Notes under the pieces: model-generated
The model's input: only the letters and a program-made list of their open reading frames with translations
What the model was told of the DNA's origin: nothing
Database searches by the model: none
Origin: Ichthyobacterium seriolicida
GTDB lineage: Bacteria > Bacteroidota > Bacteroidia > Flavobacteriales > Ichthyobacteriaceae
Reading direction: 5' to 3'
Length of the DNA: 64,000 nt
NCBI RefSeq assembly: GCF_002369955.1
Contig: NZ_AP014564.1
Coordinates: forward strand, 1,408,951-1,472,950
Translations under genes and position numbers: made by a program
Shown: in pieces, positions 54,710 through 63,006 of the stretch
Layout of the letters: each line of letters starts with the position of its first letter
Position numbering within the stretch: the first letter of the stretch is position 1

Positions 54710-55867
54710 CTAGCTAGGAGCTTGAGCGTTAATAGTTAATTTATAATGTTTTTTAGTCGTTCCATCTTGTGCTACTACTGTGAATTTGTATTCACTTTTT
54801 TTGGTAGACCCTTCAGCATTACCTTTAAGATTTTGACCATCAGTAGTAGATTTTGTGTTTCCAGTAATTGGATTAACGCTATTACAGGTAAAAACGTTAC
54901 TAGTGTCACTAGTAGGATAAGGTATATCGCCAATCTCAATAAAAGCCCCATCTGGAAGTTTTAAAGCATCTGCTTTGAAATAAGTAGTAGCATTAGCTCC
55001 ATTAGTTTCTGGAAGTTCACCATTTGCAGAATCATCATTACTGCTGCTGCTGCTACCTTTCCCTATTCTAAGCTGAAATTCAAAGGGTTTAGCCTCTGTA
55101 CCGTCTTTATCGCCACCAGAAGGCGACACATAATGAGCTTTTACTATTGAGTTAGCTGTTCTAGCTGTTGTAAGTGTTCTAAAATTAGCAATCACATTAA
55201 CTCCAGTACCAGCAACAGTAAATTTAAAATCATCTGGTTTTATCTCACATTTGTCAGATTTAGTTTCTGAGAACTTAAGAACTACGGTATATTCTTTTAC
55301 AGAAATAGGGTCATTAGCAGTAGCTCCAGGTTTAGTGAATCTAAAAACTTTTTTAGTAGATGCAGCGCTTAATTTCTCCTTAGTAAGCTCCGTTATAGGT
55401 ACTTCAAAAGTAATATCCGCAGTAGTACCGTTGATAGTAGTCTCCCCTAATTTAACGCCTTGAGCAGCAGATTTAAAAGTAATAGTAGCCGTAGCACTAG
55501 CCTTACCTGTTAAGTTTGTAAACTTTGAGTTAAACGGAAGTTTTATATTTATGATACTATCTCCTACTATATCTGCTGTTTCAATCAAAAACATAGCTGG
55601 ATAACCGTTGTCGGTTTCACTATCAGTTTTAGTTTTGTTCTTATCCCTAGCAGGAGTTCTTGTAATAAATAACTTTTCATAAAACTCGGAAACATTAGTT
55701 TCTTTTAGATTTTTAGCTTTCTCAAATTTCAGAGAAGTAACTACTAAGTCTAAAGCTTTTAAGTTTTGACCTTCCCTAGGGTCTTCAGATGGTTTAGAAC
55801 AAGAAAAAACCACAAGACCAAGAGTCAGTAATGATAAAATGTTTTTAAATATTTTGTTTGTTTTCAT
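54710..55867 (-). CDS. Array lipoprotein 2 (type B N-module)
   Basis: The 385-residue lipoprotein (lipobox VFSC, Cys23) has the type B N-module: NLKALDLVVTSLKFEKAKNL, LFITRTPARDKNKTK, GDSIINIKLPFNSKF and QGVKLGETTINGT, ending in VFRFTKPGATANDP and EYTVVLKFSETKSDKC. The DNA of this module is almost identical in genes 2, 3 and 4. Its C-module carries a serine/asparagine stretch (GSSSSSNDDSANGEL) and AFIEIGDIPYPTSDTSNVFT, closest to array gene 8. It is the last gene of the 2-9 unit, 38 bp after gene 3. No known family beyond the DUF5018-like final strands. Confidence 0.82.
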   Translation of the reverse strand: MKTNKIFKNILSLLTLGLVVFSCSKPSEDPREGQNLKALDLVVTSLKFEKAKNLKETNVSEFYEKLFITRTPARDKNKTKTDSETDNGYPAMFLIETADIVGDSIINIKLPFNSKFTNLTGKASATATITFKSAAQGVKLGETTINGTTADITFEVPITELTKEKLSAASTKKVFRFTKPGATANDPISVKEYTVVLKFSETKSDKCEIKPDDFKFTVAGTGVNVIANFRTLTTARTANSIVKAHYVSPSGGDKDGTEAKPFEFQLRIGKGSSSSSNDDSANGELPETNGANATTYFKADALKLPDGAFIEIGDIPYPTSDTSNVFTCNSVNPITGNTKSTTDGQNLKGNAEGSTKKSEYKFTVVAQDGTTKKHYKLTINAQAPS

Positions 55868-55904
55868 AATTTAAATAATTAATTGTGATTTTGAATAATA
55901 CTAA

Positions 55905-57083
55905 TTACGTACCAGTAGGAGCAGTAGCATTAATTGTTAATTTGTAGTATTTTTTAGTCGTTCCATCCTGAGCTACTACTGTGAATTTGTATTCACTTTT
56001 TTTAGTAGATGCATCAGTATTACCTCTAAGATTTTGACCATTGTTAATAGATTTTGTGTTTCCAGTAATTGGATTAACGCTATTACAGGCAAAAACATTA
56101 CTATCGGCACTAGCAGGATAAGGCGTATTGCCAACTTCAATATAAGCCCCATCTGGAAGTTTTAATGCATCTGCTTTGAAATAAGTAGTCTCAGTGGCTC
56201 CAGTAGTTTTTGGAAGTTCACCATTTTCAGAGTCATTGCCATTATTAGTGGTGTCGGTACTTTTGCCTATTCTAAGTTGAAATTCAAATGGTTTAGATTC
56301 TGTACCATCATTAGCATTACTGGTGGTAGTATTAGCAGCAGCATAATGAGCTTTAACTATTGAGTTAGCTGCTCTAGTTGTGCCAGTAATAGCTCTAAAA
56401 TTATTAATAGCGTTAATTCCATTGGAAGCAACAGTAAATTTAAAATCATCTGGTTTTATCTCACATTTGTCAGATTTAGTTTCTGAGAACTTAAGAACTA
56501 CGGTATATTCTTTTACAGAAATAGGGTCATTAGCGGTAGCTCCAGGTTTAGTGAATCTAAAAACTTTTTTAGTAGATGCAGCGCTTAATTTCTCCTTAGT
56601 AAGCTCCGTTGTAGGTATTTCAAAAGTAATATCCGCAGTAGTACCGTTGATAGTAGTCTCCCCTAATTTAACGCCTTGAGCAGCAGATTTAAAAGTAATA
56701 GTAGCCGTAGCATTAGCCTTACCTGTTAAGTTTGTAAACTTTGAGTTAAACGGAAGTTTTATATTTATGATACTATCTCCTACTATATCTGCTGTTTCAA
56801 TCGAAAACATAGCTGGATAACCGTTGTCGGTTTCACTATCAGTTTTAGTTTTGTTTTTATCCCTAGCAGGAGTTCTTGTAATAAATAACTTTTCATAAAA
56901 CTCGGAAACATTAGTTTCTTTTAGATTTTTAGCTTTCTCAAATTTCAGAGAAGTAACTACTAAGTCTAAAGCTTTTAAGTTTTGACCTTCCTTAGGGTCT
57001 TCAGATGGTTTAGAACAAGAAAAAACCACAAGACCAAGAGTCAGTAATGATAAAATGTTTTTAAATATTTTGTTTGTTTTCAT
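55905..57083 (-). CDS. Array lipoprotein 3 (type B N-module)
   Basis: The 392-residue lipoprotein (Cys23) matches gene 2 through the type B N-module with single-base differences. Its C-module differs in the loops: IVKAHYAAANTTTSNANDGTE resembles array gene 1, while YIEVGNTPYPASADSNVFA and NPITGNTKS resemble genes 2 and 8. The constant blocks DDFKFTVA, KPFEFQLRIG, YFKADALKLPDG and YKFTVVAQDGTTKKYYKLTI are intact. The gene lies 34 bp downstream of gene 4 with no terminator, so it is read from the same transcript. Confidence 0.82.
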   Translation of the reverse strand: MKTNKIFKNILSLLTLGLVVFSCSKPSEDPKEGQNLKALDLVVTSLKFEKAKNLKETNVSEFYEKLFITRTPARDKNKTKTDSETDNGYPAMFSIETADIVGDSIINIKLPFNSKFTNLTGKANATATITFKSAAQGVKLGETTINGTTADITFEIPTTELTKEKLSAASTKKVFRFTKPGATANDPISVKEYTVVLKFSETKSDKCEIKPDDFKFTVASNGINAINNFRAITGTTRAANSIVKAHYAAANTTTSNANDGTESKPFEFQLRIGKSTDTTNNGNDSENGELPKTTGATETTYFKADALKLPDGAYIEVGNTPYPASADSNVFACNSVNPITGNTKSINNGQNLRGNTDASTKKSEYKFTVVAQDGTTKKYYKLTINATAPTGT

Positions 57084-57117
57084 AATTTAAATAATTAATT
57101 GGAGTTTTTGAAGCCTA

Positions 57118-58281
57118 CTAACTAGGAGCGTTAGCGTTAATAGTTAACTTGTAGTATTTTTTAGTCGTTCCATCTTGAGCTACTACAGTGAACATATAAC
57201 TATGAGCGTCAGTTGCAGTAGAAGAATATATTTTAAGCTGCTGACCATCAGTGCTTGAACTAGTATTTCCAGTAATTGGATTGACACTATCACAAATTAT
57301 CTTATTACCAGTAGCAGTAGTAGGACAAGCAGTTTTACCAACCTCAATATAAGCCCCATCTGGAAGTTTTAATGCATCTGCTTTGAAATATTGGCTAGCA
57401 GTAGCTCCAGTAGTAGCTACAAGCTCCCCATTTGCAGAGTCGCCAGCAGTAGTAGCATCTTTACCTTTTCTAAGCTCAAACTCAATTGCATCAGTTTTAC
57501 TTGACCCTCTCTTACTGCTATTACCAGTAACATAATGCGCAAATACTTTATCACCAGCTGCTTTAGCAGTAGAATTAACGCTTCTAAAAGAAGCTGTGAG
57601 ATTAGCCGCACCAGAAGTAGCAGTATTAACTACAAACCCAAAAGCATCTTGTTCTATAGTACATAGATCAGATTTAGTTTCTGAGAACTTAAGAACTACG
57701 GTATATTCTTTTACTGAAGGAGCGTCTGTAGGAGTAGCTCCAGGTTTAGTAAATCTAAAAACTTTTTTAGTAGATGCAGCGCTTAATTTCTCCTTAGTAA
57801 GCTCCGTTGTAGGTACTTCAAAAGTAATATCCGCAGTAGTACCGTTGATAGTAGTCTCCCCTAATTTAACGCCTTGAGCAGCAGATTTAAAAGTAATAGT
57901 AGCCGTAGCACTAGCCTTACCTGTTAAGTTTGTAAACTTTGAGTTAAACGGAAGTTTTATATTTATGATACTATCTCCTACTATATCTGCTGTTTCAATC
58001 GAAAACATAGCTGGATAACCGTTGTCGGTTTCACTATCAGTTTTAGTTTTGTTTTTATCCCTAGCAGGAGTTCTTGTAATAAATAACTTTTCATAAAACT
58101 CGGAAACATTAGTTTCTTTTAGATTTTTAGCTTTCTCAAATTTCAGAGAAGTAACTACTAAGTCTAAAGCTTTTAAGTTTTGACCTTCCTTAGGGTCTTC
58201 AGATGGTTTAGAACAAGAAAAAACCACAAGACCAAGAGTCAGTAATGATAAAATGTTTTTAAATATTTTGTTTGTTTTCAT
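57118..58281 (-). CDS. Array lipoprotein 4 (type B N-module, divergent C-module)
   Basis: The 387-residue lipoprotein (Cys23) shares the type B N-module with genes 2 and 3, with one small change (PGATPTDAPS in place of PGATANDPIS). The C-module is the most divergent of the array: DKVFAHYVTGNSSKRGSSK replaces the usual IVKAHY...GTEAKPF, IEFELRKGKDATTAGD follows, and DAHSYMFTVVAQDG replaces the KSEYKF ending. The block YIEVGKTACPTT...ICDSVNPITG is shared with gene 6. This combination of an unchanged N-module with a swapped C-module is strong evidence of recombination within the array. It lies 35 bp after gene 5. Confidence 0.82.
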   Translation of the reverse strand: MKTNKIFKNILSLLTLGLVVFSCSKPSEDPKEGQNLKALDLVVTSLKFEKAKNLKETNVSEFYEKLFITRTPARDKNKTKTDSETDNGYPAMFSIETADIVGDSIINIKLPFNSKFTNLTGKASATATITFKSAAQGVKLGETTINGTTADITFEVPTTELTKEKLSAASTKKVFRFTKPGATPTDAPSVKEYTVVLKFSETKSDLCTIEQDAFGFVVNTATSGAANLTASFRSVNSTAKAAGDKVFAHYVTGNSSKRGSSKTDAIEFELRKGKDATTAGDSANGELVATTGATASQYFKADALKLPDGAYIEVGKTACPTTATGNKIICDSVNPITGNTSSSTDGQQLKIYSSTATDAHSYMFTVVAQDGTTKKYYKLTINANAPS

Positions 58282-58316
58282 AATTTAAATAAATTAATTG
58301 GAGTTTTTGAAGCCTA

Positions 58317-59417
58317 CTAACTAGGAGCGTTAGCGTTAATAGTTAACTTGTAGTATTTTTTAGTCGTTCCATCTTGTGCTACTACTGTGAATTTATAACT
58401 AATAGAGCTAGTAAAACCTTTAAGGTCTGTTGTAGTAGCGTTAGCAGTTCCACCTGTTATAATTCCAGTAATTGGATTGACATTATTACATTCGCTAGTA
58501 GTGCAAGCATCAGTACTAGTTCCAATTTCAATAAAAGCACCATCTGGAAGTTTTAATGCATCTGCTTTGAAATAAGTAGTAGCATTGGCTGTTTGCTCAA
58601 GCTCTCCCATTGTAGAGTCATCACCAGTACCAGTATTCTTTTTAGTTCTAAGCTGAAATTCAAATGGTTTAGCCTCTGTGCCGTCTTTATCATTATTATT
58701 AGGAGCAACATAATGAGCTTTTACTATAGTGCCAGCTTCCCTGGCAGGTGAAGTAGTTCTAAAAGAGCCTACAATATTATGTGTAGTATCAACAGTAAAT
58801 TTGAAATCATTTTGTCCTATAGTACAAAGATTCGAAGGAGCATTATGAACAAATACCACTTTAAAAGATTTCTTAATAAGAACATTACCATCTTTGTCTT
58901 TTCTTTTGATTTCTAAAACTTGGCTAACACCACCTGTACTTTTTATTAACTCACTATGAACCAATTTAGTGCTAATAGGATAATCAAAAGGAGCGGTAGA
59001 ATCTGTTAATTTTTTGTCTCCTAAATAAACATTTTCACCAGGTTTTTTATTAAGAGTAATTGTAGCTGTTAGTGTTGCAGCAGTACTTATGTTTAATGTT
59101 TTATCAAATGGCACTGTTACTTTAATAACAGTATCACCTTGAATAACTGCAGGAAATTCTGTATCTAAGTCAGCGTATGTAACAGCAGGAGTCTTTTTTA
59201 CAAAAAGAGCTGCATAAGCAGGAGTAGCGGTATTAGGGTTTGTTGCAGTGGTGCTATTTTTAGCTTTTGTAAATACAATGCGTTTAATGTTCGCAATTGT
59301 GTTCTGTATAGCTTCTTCCTCTGTTTTAGGTCCTTCACTTGGTTTGTTACAAGAAAAAACTACTAATCCAAGCGTTAGTAATGATAAAATGTTTTTAAAT
59401 ACTTTGTTTGTTTTCAT
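58317..59417 (-). CDS. Array lipoprotein 5 (type A N-module)
   Basis: The 366-residue lipoprotein (lipobox VFSC, Cys23) has the type A N-module almost identical to gene 1 (IQNTIANIKRIVFTKAKNST), but its signal peptide (LGLVVFSCNKPSEGPK) is a hybrid: the hydrophobic part is that of type B genes and the part after the cysteine is type A. The C-module is shorter, with VDTTHNIVGSFRTTSPA, QLRTKKNTGTGDDSTMGEL and AFIEIGTSTDACTTSECNNV. It is in the same transcript as its neighbours (spacing 33-35 bp). Confidence 0.82.
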   Translation of the reverse strand: MKTNKVFKNILSLLTLGLVVFSCNKPSEGPKTEEEAIQNTIANIKRIVFTKAKNSTTATNPNTATPAYAALFVKKTPAVTYADLDTEFPAVIQGDTVIKVTVPFDKTLNISTAATLTATITLNKKPGENVYLGDKKLTDSTAPFDYPISTKLVHSELIKSTGGVSQVLEIKRKDKDGNVLIKKSFKVVFVHNAPSNLCTIGQNDFKFTVDTTHNIVGSFRTTSPAREAGTIVKAHYVAPNNNDKDGTEAKPFEFQLRTKKNTGTGDDSTMGELEQTANATTYFKADALKLPDGAFIEIGTSTDACTTSECNNVNPITGIITGGTANATTTDLKGFTSSISYKFTVVAQDGTTKKYYKLTINANAPS

Positions 59418-59450
59418 AATTTAAATAATAAATTGTGATTTTGAATAACA

Positions 59451-60614
59451 CTAAGCACCAGTAGGAGCAGCAGCATTAATTGTTAATTTATAATATTTTT
59501 TAGTCGTTCCATCTTGTGCTACTACTGTGAATTTGTATTCACTTTTTTTAGTAGATCCCTCAGCATTACCTTTAAGATTTTGACTATTAGTGCCGCCAGT
59601 AATTGGATCAACACTATCACAAATAAAAACACCACTATTTTCAGTAGTAGGACAAGCAGTTTTACCAACTTCAATATAAGCCCCATTTGGAAGAATTAAA
59701 GCATCTGCTTTGAAGTAAGTAGTAGCAGTAGCTCCATTAGTTTTTACAAGCTCTCCATATTTAGAATCATCAGATTCACTGTCCTTGCTATCTTGTCCTA
59801 TTCTAAGCTGAAATTCAAATGGTTTAGCCTCTGTACCGTCTTTATCACCATTAGAAGGAGCCACGTAATGAGCTTTAACTATTGAGTTAGCTGCTCTAGT
59901 TGTGCTAGTAATAGCTCTAAACGAAGCTGCAAGGTTAAAATTAGCACTAGCAACTTTAAATCCAAAATCAGTAGGTTTTATAGTACAATCTTGAGATTTA
60001 GTTTCTGAGAACTTAAGAACTACGGTATATTCTTTTACAGAAATAGGGTCATTAGCTATAGCTCCAGGTTTAGTGAATCTAAAAACTTGTTTAGTAGATG
60101 CAGCTTCTAATGTCGCCTTGGTAAGATCTCTTGCAGCTACTTTAACAGGAAGCTCTGCCTCTGTTCCTTTAATAGGAAGCTTTTTGCCGTCTTTATCTTC
60201 TAAGAAAACATCAACAGCAGATTTAAAAGTAACCTTGGCCTTAATAATTATATCCGTTGATAATGCTACAAAATTTGGGTTATAAGGAAATTTTATAAAA
60301 ATAGTGTCTCCTTTTATATCCCCATCTTTAGCTTCAAACTTATCTGGATAACCGTTAGAACCTTCGTCGGCAGCTAATTTTTTGTCTCTAGCAGGAGTTC
60401 TTGTAATGAAGAGCTTTTCGTAAAGCTCAGATACTTCAGTCTTTCCACTATTTAGATTTTGAGCTTTCTCAATCTTCACAGAAGTAACTTCTAAGTCTAA
60501 TGTTTTTGAGTTTTGATCTGCCTTGGGGTCTTCAGTTGGTTTATTACAAGAAAAAACCACAAGACCAAGAGTCAGTAATGATAAAGTATTTTTAAATATT
60601 TTGTTTGTTTTCAT
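59451..60614 (-). CDS. Array lipoprotein 6 (type B' N-module)
   Basis: The 387-residue lipoprotein (lipobox VFSC, Cys23) has a third N-module type, B', related to B: NSKTLDLEVTSVKIEKAQNL, LFITRTPARDKKLAADEGSN, FIKFPYNPNFVALS, VFLEDKDGKKLPIKGTEAEL. It rejoins type B at VFRFTKPGAIANDPISVKEY. The C-module carries DSKDSESDDSKYGEL and ALILPNGAYIEVG, which otherwise occur only in array gene 1 (type A), and YIEVGKTACPTT, shared with gene 4. It therefore combines pieces of several array members. Confidence 0.82.
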   Translation of the reverse strand: MKTNKIFKNTLSLLTLGLVVFSCNKPTEDPKADQNSKTLDLEVTSVKIEKAQNLNSGKTEVSELYEKLFITRTPARDKKLAADEGSNGYPDKFEAKDGDIKGDTIFIKFPYNPNFVALSTDIIIKAKVTFKSAVDVFLEDKDGKKLPIKGTEAELPVKVAARDLTKATLEAASTKQVFRFTKPGAIANDPISVKEYTVVLKFSETKSQDCTIKPTDFGFKVASANFNLAASFRAITSTTRAANSIVKAHYVAPSNGDKDGTEAKPFEFQLRIGQDSKDSESDDSKYGELVKTNGATATTYFKADALILPNGAYIEVGKTACPTTENSGVFICDSVDPITGGTNSQNLKGNAEGSTKKSEYKFTVVAQDGTTKKYYKLTINAAAPTGA

Positions 60615-60647
60615 AATTTAAATAATTAATCGTGATTTTGAATACTA

Positions 60648-61763
60648 CTAACTAGTAGGAGCAGCAGCATTAATAGTTAACTTGTAGTATTTTTTAGTCG
60701 TTCCATCTTGTGCTACTACTGTGAATTTATATTCGACTGCTGTACCAGATGTAGAATGACCTTTAAGGTCTGTCTGACCAACTGTAGCGGTAGTTGTTCC
60801 ACTCTTGATTCCAGTAATTGGGTTGACATTGTTACAATCATTAGTATTGCAAGCAGCAGTGGTAGCATCAACTTCAATATAGGCTCCATCTGGAAGTTTT
60901 AAAGCATCTGCTTTGAAATAATCGGTATTACCAACTCCAGCAGCAAGGAGCTCGCCAGGAGTTTTACTGCTATCTGCACTCTTTCTAAGTTGAAATTCAA
61001 AGGGCTTATCCTCTGTCCCTTTCCTATCTTCACCAGTAGGAGTAACATAATGAGCTTTTATTGTAGTGTCAGCTGTAGGGGTAACAGCATTTGTTCCCAC
61101 TGGAGTAAAGTTAGTAATGGTGTTAATACCACTGGCAGCAATAGTAAATTTAAAATCATCTTGTCCTATAATAGCGTTATCCGAAGGAATATCATGAACA
61201 AAGACCACTTTAAAAGATTTCTTGATTAGAACATTGCCATCTTTGTCTTTTCTTTTGATTTCTAAAACTTGGCTAACACCTCCTGTACTTTCTATTAAAT
61301 TGGCATGAACCAATGTAGTGCTAATAGGATAATCAAAAGGAGCGGTAGAGTCTGTTAATTTTTTGTCTCCTAAATAAACATTTTCACCAGGTTTTTCATT
61401 GAGAGTAATTGTAGCTGTTAGCGTTGTAGCAGTATTTATATTTAATGTTTTATCAAATGGCACAAGTACTTTAATAACACTATCTCCTTCAATAACTGCA
61501 TCAAATTTTATATATATATCATCAGTGTATGGAAGAGCTGGGGTCCTTTTTACAAAAAGAGCTGCATAAGCAGGAGTAGCAGAAGTGTTTTCTGTTGCGC
61601 TATTTTTCTCCTTTTTAAACACAATGCTTTTAATATTCGCAATTGCTTTCTGTATATTTTCTTCCTCTATTTTAGGTCCTTCACCTGGTTTGTTACAAGA
61701 AAAGATCACCACCCCAAGAGTTAGTAGTGATAAAAGGTTTTTAAATATTTTGTTTGTTTTCAT
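60648..61763 (-). CDS. Array lipoprotein 7 (type A N-module, diverged)
   Basis: The 371-residue lipoprotein (lipobox IFSC, Cys23) has a type A N-module with more substitutions than genes 1 and 5 (IQKAIANIKSIVFKKEKNSA, KRTPALPYTDDIYIKFDAV). From VYLGDKKLTDSTAPFDYPIS onward it runs nearly identical to the frameshifted gene 9, including DDFKFTIAASGINTITNF and SKTPGELLAAGVGNTDYF. A Cys pair (ACNTNDCNNVNP) precedes the NPITG block. Spacing to gene 8 is 37 bp. Confidence 0.82.
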   Translation of the reverse strand: MKTNKIFKNLLSLLTLGVVIFSCNKPGEGPKIEEENIQKAIANIKSIVFKKEKNSATENTSATPAYAALFVKRTPALPYTDDIYIKFDAVIEGDSVIKVLVPFDKTLNINTATTLTATITLNEKPGENVYLGDKKLTDSTAPFDYPISTTLVHANLIESTGGVSQVLEIKRKDKDGNVLIKKSFKVVFVHDIPSDNAIIGQDDFKFTIAASGINTITNFTPVGTNAVTPTADTTIKAHYVTPTGEDRKGTEDKPFEFQLRKSADSSKTPGELLAAGVGNTDYFKADALKLPDGAYIEVDATTAACNTNDCNNVNPITGIKSGTTTATVGQTDLKGHSTSGTAVEYKFTVVAQDGTTKKYYKLTINAAAPTS

Positions 61764-61800
61764 AATTTAAATAATTAATTAATCGTGATTTTGAATAATA

Positions 61801-62973
61801 CTAATTACTACCAGTAGGAGCATCAGCATTAATAGTTAACTTGTAGTATTTTTTAGTCGTTCCATCTTGTGCTACCACTGTGAATTTGTATTCACTTTTT
61901 TTACTAGATGCATCAGCATTACCTTTAAGATTTTGACCATTAGTAATAGATTTTGTGTTTCCAGTAATTGGATTAACGCTATTACAGGCAAAAATATTAC
62001 TATTAGCAGTAGCAGGATAAGGCGTATCGCCAATCTCAATAAACGCCCCATCTGGAAGTTTTAATGCATCTGCTTTGAAATAAGCAGTAGCTTCAACTCC
62101 AGTAGTTTTAAGCTCGCCATCCGTAGTATCAGTAGGGGTTGGAGTACTAGCAGTACTTTTAGCCTTTCTAAGCTCAAACTCAAATGGTCTGGTTTCTGTG
62201 CCATCTTTATCATTGCTATTAGGAGCAACATAATGAGCTCTAACTATATCGCCTGTTGTTTTAGTTGCTCTAAAAGAAGCTATAAGATTAGCATTACTAG
62301 TACCACCAACTTTAAACCCAAAAGCATCTGGTTCTATAGCACATAGATCAGATTTACTATCTGAAAACTTAAGAACTACGGTATATTCTTTTACAGAAAT
62401 AGGGTCATTAGCTATAGCTCCAGGTTTAGTGAATCTAAAAACTTGTTTAGTAGATGCAGCTTCTAATGTCGCCTTAGTAAGATCTCTTGCAGCTACTTTA
62501 ACAGGAAGCTCTACCTCTGTTCCTTTAATAGGAAGCTTATTGCCGTTTTTATCTTCTAAGAAAACATCAACAGAAGATTTAAAAGTAACCTTAGTCTTAA
62601 TAATCATATCCGCTGATAATGCTACAAAATTTGGGTTATAAGGAAATTTTATAAAAATAGTGTCTCCTTTTATATCCCCATCTTTAGCTTCAAACTTATC
62701 TGGATAACCGTTAGAACCTTCGTCGGCAGCTAATTTTTTGTCTCTAGCAGGAGTTTTAGTAATAAAGAGCTTTTCGTAAAATTCAGAAACCTCAGTTTTC
62801 TTTGACTCATTTAGATTTTGAGCTTTCTCAATCTTCACAGAAGTAACCTCTAAGTCTAATGCTTTTGAGTTTTGATCTGTCTTGGGGTCTTCAGATGGTT
62901 TAGAACAAGAAAAAACCACAAGACCAAGAGTCAGTAATGATAAAGTATTTTTAAATATTTTGTTTGTTTTCAT
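61801..62973 (-). CDS. Array lipoprotein 8 (type B' N-module)
   Basis: The 390-residue lipoprotein (lipobox VFSC, Cys23) has the B' N-module of gene 6 with few changes. Its C-module differs: FKVGGTSNANLIASFRA, DIVRAHYVAPNSNDKDGTET, ELRKAKSTASTPTPTDTTDG, and AFIEIGDTPYPATANSNIFA, the last close to gene 2. Comparison of genes 6 and 8 again shows a conserved N-module with exchanged C-terminal loops. Spacing to gene 9 is 33 bp. Confidence 0.82.
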   Translation of the reverse strand: MKTNKIFKNTLSLLTLGLVVFSCSKPSEDPKTDQNSKALDLEVTSVKIEKAQNLNESKKTEVSEFYEKLFITKTPARDKKLAADEGSNGYPDKFEAKDGDIKGDTIFIKFPYNPNFVALSADMIIKTKVTFKSSVDVFLEDKNGNKLPIKGTEVELPVKVAARDLTKATLEAASTKQVFRFTKPGAIANDPISVKEYTVVLKFSDSKSDLCAIEPDAFGFKVGGTSNANLIASFRATKTTGDIVRAHYVAPNSNDKDGTETRPFEFELRKAKSTASTPTPTDTTDGELKTTGVEATAYFKADALKLPDGAFIEIGDTPYPATANSNIFACNSVNPITGNTKSITNGQNLKGNADASSKKSEYKFTVVAQDGTTKKYYKLTINADAPTGSN

Positions 62974-63006
62974 AATTTAAATAATTAATCGTGATTTTGA
63001 ATACTA

